From positions 9,044,663 to 9,108,662 of the forward strand of contig NC_063063.1 of assembly GCF_018812025.1 (NCBI RefSeq): a DNA stretch of 64,000 nt. The letters are read 5' to 3'. Of the stretch, positions 59,340-64,000 are shown piece by piece; positions within the stretch are counted from its first letter, which is position 1, and each line of letters opens with the position of its first letter. This stretch comes from Megalobrama amblycephala. Its lineage: Eukaryota; Chordata; Actinopteri; Cypriniformes; Xenocyprididae. Both the position numbers and the translations under genes were made by a program. The notes beneath the pieces are model-generated. The model had not been told where the DNA came from and did no database searches. It saw only the letters and a list, made by a program, of their open reading frames with translations.

Positions 59340-60947
59340 TTATTTCCTGCAGTTTGATGTGGACTTTGAGGTGATTGGGGAAGGCAAAGCGGAGTACTGT
59401 GGACAGTTACCAGGTGGATGCTGACCTTTACATCTCCAGCACTGGACGACTGGTCTTTCAGCTTGCCAGTTGGAGGTAGGTTTAGGTGAAGTTACTGTCC
59501 GCCCATCATAATGCAACTGTTGAGCATAGTCTTTTTCCAGCTGATGACCAAGTTTTACCAGTTCATCCACTGTACTTACTCTGCTGCGAAGTTGACTGGC
59601 GAGGTATGGTTTAATATTCTTTAGTATCATTTTAACTAACTCATTCTCTGTCAGTGAAGGTTTCCAGCGCTTACATAGAGCTCTGTACGTGAAAGCGAAA
59701 TCTCTAATGGGCTCCTTTTCTCCTTGAATATCTGGTGCGTACACGCTCAGCTAGCTCGTCTTCATAGTCCTCAGAGAGAAATGCTGAAAGAAATGCTGTC
59801 TCAAACTCAATCCAGGTGCTAACAGAGGACCTTGCCACTTCCCACCAGTCCCGGGCGGTTCCATAGAGGACAGTGCGAAAGGTTGCCAGAATGTCTGCAT
59901 CATCCAAAGGGTGTAATGCCATAAAGTCTTGACACCTGGTTAAATATAACAGAGGGTCACTATCATCCGATGGTCTGCCAAATGTGGGGAAGGTAAGCTT
60001 CAAATGATCACTCTTGACCACAGATGTTGGGTGCAGAGGAAGTGGAAACATAGACGGGGTTGTGTGGGGGCTGTTTCACCTTCTGCAGCGGAGGTGTAAA
60101 TGGGTGATTTGGGTAAACTTTGAAAATCAGTCACAGTTTTCCCAGGTGTTTTGAAATAACTATCCATTTCTTCTTTTAGCTCTTTCAGGGAGTCAGTGAA
60201 GGTATTCAGTTGGACATTACATTGACTAATTTCATGGGTAAGTTGGTCACAGTCCTTTTGAACACTTTGCTGCATGCTTTGAATGTCTTTTTGCACCTCT
60301 AGCTGCAATTGTTGTACCATGAACTGAACTTCAGAGACTATGGTGCGTTCGCTTTTCTTTAGTTCTCCTGTTACCATCACTTTCAGGGCTTTTGTCAGTT
60401 GATCAGTGTCCTCTTCTTCATTTTGTCTCTGAGCAGTGATCGTGTTCTGAAGCTGCTGGTGGTTGGATTTAATTTGAGCAGTCAAGGTTTCAATCTTGGC
60501 ATCATGCTGTGAAGTTGCAGTTGCAAGTTCCTTGGTGAGTACTTTCAGAGCTTCGTCCTGCTGTTTGAGGTGATTAAACAGGGTATCCCAGTTCCCTTGT
60601 ACTTGCGTTGACAATTGATAAATTCCTCTGCCAGGAGTTGGGAGAGATCCAGGCAAGTCCTGCTGTATTCCTGAAGGAGGCGACGTTTGCGTAGTTTCTG
60701 TGGAGGTGCACAACTGCATAGCATCGGTTAGTGGAGGAGCATTTTCCCCTGGTGGTGGAATAGCAAAGCGCACCTGGGCTCTTGGAGAAGGACTAGGAAA
60801 GTGTGTGGGTGTGGAGTAGAAGGTGGGAACATGAAGTGGTTGTCGAGGTTGTTGTGGGGTTTGTTGCACCGGGGCCCAATTGGGTGTTGCAATATCTGGA
60901 GGATCAATTGCCACAAAAGTGGATGGTGATGGGGGGGTATGGGCCAT
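59340..60947 (-). pseudogene. Gypsy gag with zinc knuckle, frameshifted
   Basis: The open frame from the ATG at 60947 (MAHTPPSPSTFVAIDPPDI) is a Pro/Gln-rich N-terminus, then a long coiled-coil-like stretch (QQDEALKVLTKELATATSQH onward). Frame changes near 60030 and 59730 link it to the capsid-like part (YLTRCQDFMALHPLDDADIL, TARDWWEVARSS). The nucleocapsid CCHC knuckle CWRCKGQHPPGNC is near 59415. It would package element RNA in virus-like particles. Confidence 0.85.
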
Positions 60948-61506
60948 GGTTGACGTGTGTGTAAAATGGCAATGTCAAATTGTAAAATGTAAAAAAATAA
61001 AAATTAAAGGAAATACTGATGGGCCTGTGTAAATTCTTTGGGGAAAATGGGGCACCAAAATAACAAAACTACAGAAGGATTACACTGTCATAATCCAAAA
61101 AGATACAGAATTTACCAGTTCACAGAGGTTTACAAATTCACAAGTTTTTTTTTTTTTTTTTTTTTTTCACACAGAATTTACCCAACAGTTCTTAATGATA
61201 CTTGTGATATTGTTAGTCACACCAGTCCCTTGACTTGAATGGCTTGACAGTTTTCCAAAATAACAGTTCACCAAAGTTCATAAAGCACAAAATACTCAAT
61301 ATCCAATTCAATTAAATCACACACACAAAAATAATGTTCAATGTCCAACCAGATAATGCAAAAGAGTTCTCAGAGTTCCCCAGCAGCAAGTATTCAAAGA
61401 TCACAAATTCAAAATTCAAAAATCAAGTTCAAAGTCTTTGGTATTTACCCAAAGTTTGGGTTCAGTTCACACAATTTTTTTTTTTTTTTTTTTCCAAAGA
61501 GTTCAA
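60948..61506 (-). other. Gypsy leader between PBS and gag
   Basis: This untranslated leader of the element (minus strand) holds two long poly-A runs on the minus strand (61145-61167 and 61477-61494). No open frame of note is present. Confidence 0.6.
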
Positions 61507-61524
61507 GTCCCTGTTCGGGCGCCA
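61507..61524 (-). promoter_or_regulatory. Primer-binding site matching tRNA-Lys3
   Basis: On the minus strand it reads TGGCGCCCGAACAGGGAC, the 18-nt complement of the 3' end of tRNA-Lys3. It starts 4 nt inside the LTR boundary (61529). It would prime minus-strand DNA synthesis. Confidence 0.93.
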
Positions 61525-61528
61525 CTTC

Positions 61529-62033
61529 TGTAACGGTGGCCGCCCCGATTTAACTTAAAGCATTAAAGTTTCAATTGTTCGGGCGCCAGACAAGTCAAAA
61601 CTTGTCAAGAAAAAATAATAATAATTTTAGTTTCCCGGTACAGCTCATAAACCACCGATACAAAAAAAAGAACGCCATTCAAAATGGCTTAAATGACAGT
61701 CACTGAATGAAGGCTTTCAGATCAAGATAAATGTTATTTAAAGAAAAAGGAAAAAAAAAAAAAAAATGAACACAACAAGACAGTTACTCAATTCATTTTT
61801 CAACAGAATTTGTATATTTCTTTTGTCAGTAACAACCAAAACACTGTGATTCACATTGCATAATTCACAATCGATTTTTCTTTCCTTTTAACCAGTTTTC
61901 ATAGAAAATTACTAAATTTCAAACAACCACAATATAAAACAAAAAAAAACAAAACAAAAACAGACCAGCGATCATCTCGCTCAGTGTATTTGTAGTGAGG
62001 AAGCGAGCGTGTTTGCGTGTGTGTGTTTGTGTT

Positions 62034-62071
<38 letters not shown>

Positions 62072-62954
62072 GCTATGATTGCTGGCTGCGTATCGGCCAC
62101 ACTACTGGACAGAGAGCCCTGGAAATAGTTTGGGGATTTCAATGCGAATACCTGGGCAGGCGAGACAAACTTGGGTTACGTCCCTGATAGCACACGTACA
62201 TCTCGGAGACGTCTATTTGATGTGTGTGTTTACGTCTGGAAGACGTATTATTTAGGTTGTTTGCTCATCTGGAATACGTCTATAGGACGTATCCTGTCAG
62301 ATGTCAAATAGACGTTTAGAAGATGTCTTTAAGATGTTTATGATTTAGAATGTATGTAAAACTGACATCTTAAAGACGTCTATCAGATGTTTGTAAACAG
62401 CAGATGCTTTCCAGATGAAGTGATCTTTAACAGACGTCTTGCAGACGTACGTGTGCTATCTGGGGTTGCACCCGGCAGATGAACCATTCCGGAGATCAAT
62501 TCCGCCGTCACTCTGCGATCGCGTCCGGTTGCCAAGGAACAGGTTAGGCGATTTCCCGTGAGGTTAGAAGATGTCGGAGTCAACCAATGCGAATACCTGT
62601 AGTAGGCGAGTCAAACTGGGAGGTAGCTGGAGGTATGTTGCACCAGGAAGGCAAACAGTGCAGAGCTCAGTTCCTGACGTCACTTTAGGATTGCACCCGG
62701 TCAGCGCACAGAAAATCCAGCAACAACAATGGCAGGCCTTCGATTCAGGTAGCATGTGTCCCACTTCAGTAACCAACACGTTTCTTTCTCTCTCTTTCTT
62801 TTTTTTTTTTTTTTTCTCTTTTACCTGTCTTCCTTCCGTTTCCCCTTCCTTTTATACCATTTCCTCTTTACTTCCTGATTGATCATTTCCGCCCATTTTG
62901 GAAAAGTAATTTGTATGCATTTTTTTTTTCCTGTTTTCTTTTCAGTTCGCCACA
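61529..62954 (-). repeat. 5' LTR of the Gypsy element, carrying a MITE
   Basis: It has the same ends as the left LTR. It is about 310 bp longer because of a 283-bp insertion (62182-62464) and length changes in GT and poly-A/T tracts. Confidence 0.93.
62182..62464. mobile_element. 283-bp MITE inserted in the LTR
   Basis: CCCTGATAGCACACGTAC at the left and GTACGTGTGCTATCTGGG at the right are inverted with one mismatch. The empty site is preserved in the other LTR near 55370-55373. Comparison shows a 2-bp GT duplication (62180-62181, 62465-62466). The interior is a series of AGACGTCT-type near-palindromes. Confidence 0.92.
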
Positions 62955-63631
62955 GTTTTGACCAACTTTTCCCACTTCTGATGTCATATCTAGTGAGAAA
63001 TTGCTAGTGGTTAAATATTTTCTTAGTTATCACCAGCTTGCTCTATTTTGCTGTAGATCATTAAAGAGCTATTGTCATTTATCGCTTAATATGGGAAGAA
63101 TATCGAAAACAAAACTAACTTAACTCTAACTTAATGCTTATGCTGCCTCACGCCTGCCTCACGTATTTTTTCCGGTGTGCATGTTAACCAACGGATGCAT
63201 TCACACAGGCAGCATGAGCAGCGTGTAAGTGTCAAGCAGGAGTTAAAGCAGCAGTGAAGCGGGGGTTTCGGCACCGAGTCTATTTTTGCTGCGCTGCTGA
63301 CGCTCATATAAAGTGAAAGCACAATTTTGATGGACAAAATAAATATAATTTCACACAAAAAGTGTTCAAAATGCACAGAATAATCATGTCTCATGTTTTT
63401 TAACAAGAATTTGAGTATGACAGAAAAGAAAATTAAGAACCAAAAATAATTATAGAAGATTTACCCATATAAACTTGTTTTTAATTATTCAGTTTGGGTT
63501 AAAGTATGGTGTATTATAAAAAAAAGAAACTAAAGTAAACTAGCCAGAAAATATGATGTATAAAATTTATTTTAGTTATTACACAGAGAGATATGCAGCA
63601 TTCCCAAATCAAACCAGAGTTTGCTGTTTTG

Positions 63632-63662
<31 letters not shown>

Positions 63663-64000
63663 GCCCAGTTTGCTCACTTGTAAACATGTGCACGCTGCAG
63701 ATGATGTGAAACACAAAGCTTACCTCATTCGTGTGCAGCAATGGATGACACGAGGCTTGTACACCTCCCCATGTTAACAAACTTTCATGACTATCAAGTT
63801 TATAAATGACCAACTTATAAAAACAAATTTATAGCTGTCTTTGTAAAGAAATGCTTACTTTATATAGGCCTATATGTATTTATATATGTATACGTATTTT
63901 TGTATTTATATATTTATTTTAAATATTTATATATTTATATATATGTATTCAGTGGTGTAGTCTAGTTTTTTGTAGTGAGTATACTGTGATTTTTCCCTCC
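62955..64000. other. Right flank, no gene recognised
   Basis: AT-rich sequence with a (GTTTT)n microsatellite at about 63627-63660 and TATATTTA-rich sequence from 63850. The open frames here are low-complexity or short. Confidence 0.5.

Larger units (their letters stand above)
54737..62954 (-). mobile_element. Structurally complete Ty3/Gypsy LTR retrotransposon
   Basis: The two LTRs (54737-55852 and 61529-62954) are near identical outside microsatellites and one MITE. Just inside the right LTR is a primer-binding site matching tRNA-Lys3. A purine-rich tract (minus-strand AGGGGGGAGAG, 55853-55863) sits against the left LTR. Internal minus-strand order is gag, CCHC, protease, RT, RNase H, integrase. 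I see about five frameshifts and one nonsense codon (57838-57840), so this copy is not autonomous as sequenced. The 5-bp flanks (TGTGT, GTTTT) do not match well. Confidence 0.95.

Overview
The window looks like nuclear DNA of a ray-finned fish, most likely a cyprinid. It has many-exon genes with long introns full of transposable elements. The repeat types (hAT and TTAA-bounded foldback MITEs, Tc1 relics, Ngaro/DIRS, L1/Tx1 LINEs, Ty3/Gypsy) are those I associate with zebrafish and carp genomes. The host assignment is inference. No bacterial, organellar, tRNA or rRNA genes were seen.

Host genes. Two tandem, same-strand genes for leukocyte-type (beta-2 partner, ITGAM/ITGAX/ITGAD-like) integrin alpha chains fill the first 41 kb. 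Copy 1 enters from the left: only its last 15 exons (231-7949) are present, and they encode an intact tail ending in a transmembrane helix and a GFFKR motif. Copy 2 (14175-40561) is complete in exon content. I can place 30 exons whose phases all fit, giving about 1143 residues once two extra bases are discounted. Those two single-base insertions lie in the exon that carries the last part of the I-domain metal site, so the gene as sequenced is frameshifted. The 15 shared exons have equal lengths in both copies except two, which differ by one codon each.

Transposable elements inside the genes. Copy 1 introns hold a TTAA-bounded element with a 58-bp minisatellite, a decayed Tc1 element, a 78-bp hairpin MITE and a roughly 800-bp foldback. 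Copy 2 intron 2 (7.3 kb) holds a hAT nested in a hAT and a dead chromovirus. Intron 27 (6.7 kb) holds two hATs with exact 8-bp target duplications and a Tc1-like element. The interval between the genes (7950-14174) has a LINE relic, two solo LTRs of one family in opposite orientations, and several TIR elements.

Right third (41-64 kb). I see no host gene here. In order it holds MITEs, a minus-strand Ngaro/DIRS tyrosine-recombinase retrotransposon (43.4-46.4 kb), a plus-strand L1/Tx1 LINE (47-53 kb) split by an 897-bp solo LTR, a second LINE relic, and a structurally complete minus-strand Ty3/Gypsy element (54737-62954). The Gypsy element has near-identical LTRs, a primer-binding site matching tRNA-Lys3, a polypurine tract, gag, protease, RT, RNase H and integrase. 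One LTR carries a later 283-bp MITE. The gag and pol frames are broken at several points.

None of the elements is clearly a new system. The items most worth a second look are the I-domain frameshifts, the open 102-bp intron of copy 1 that would add a second hydrophobic segment, the GFFKS tail of copy 2, and an array of covarying hairpins in the solo LTR.
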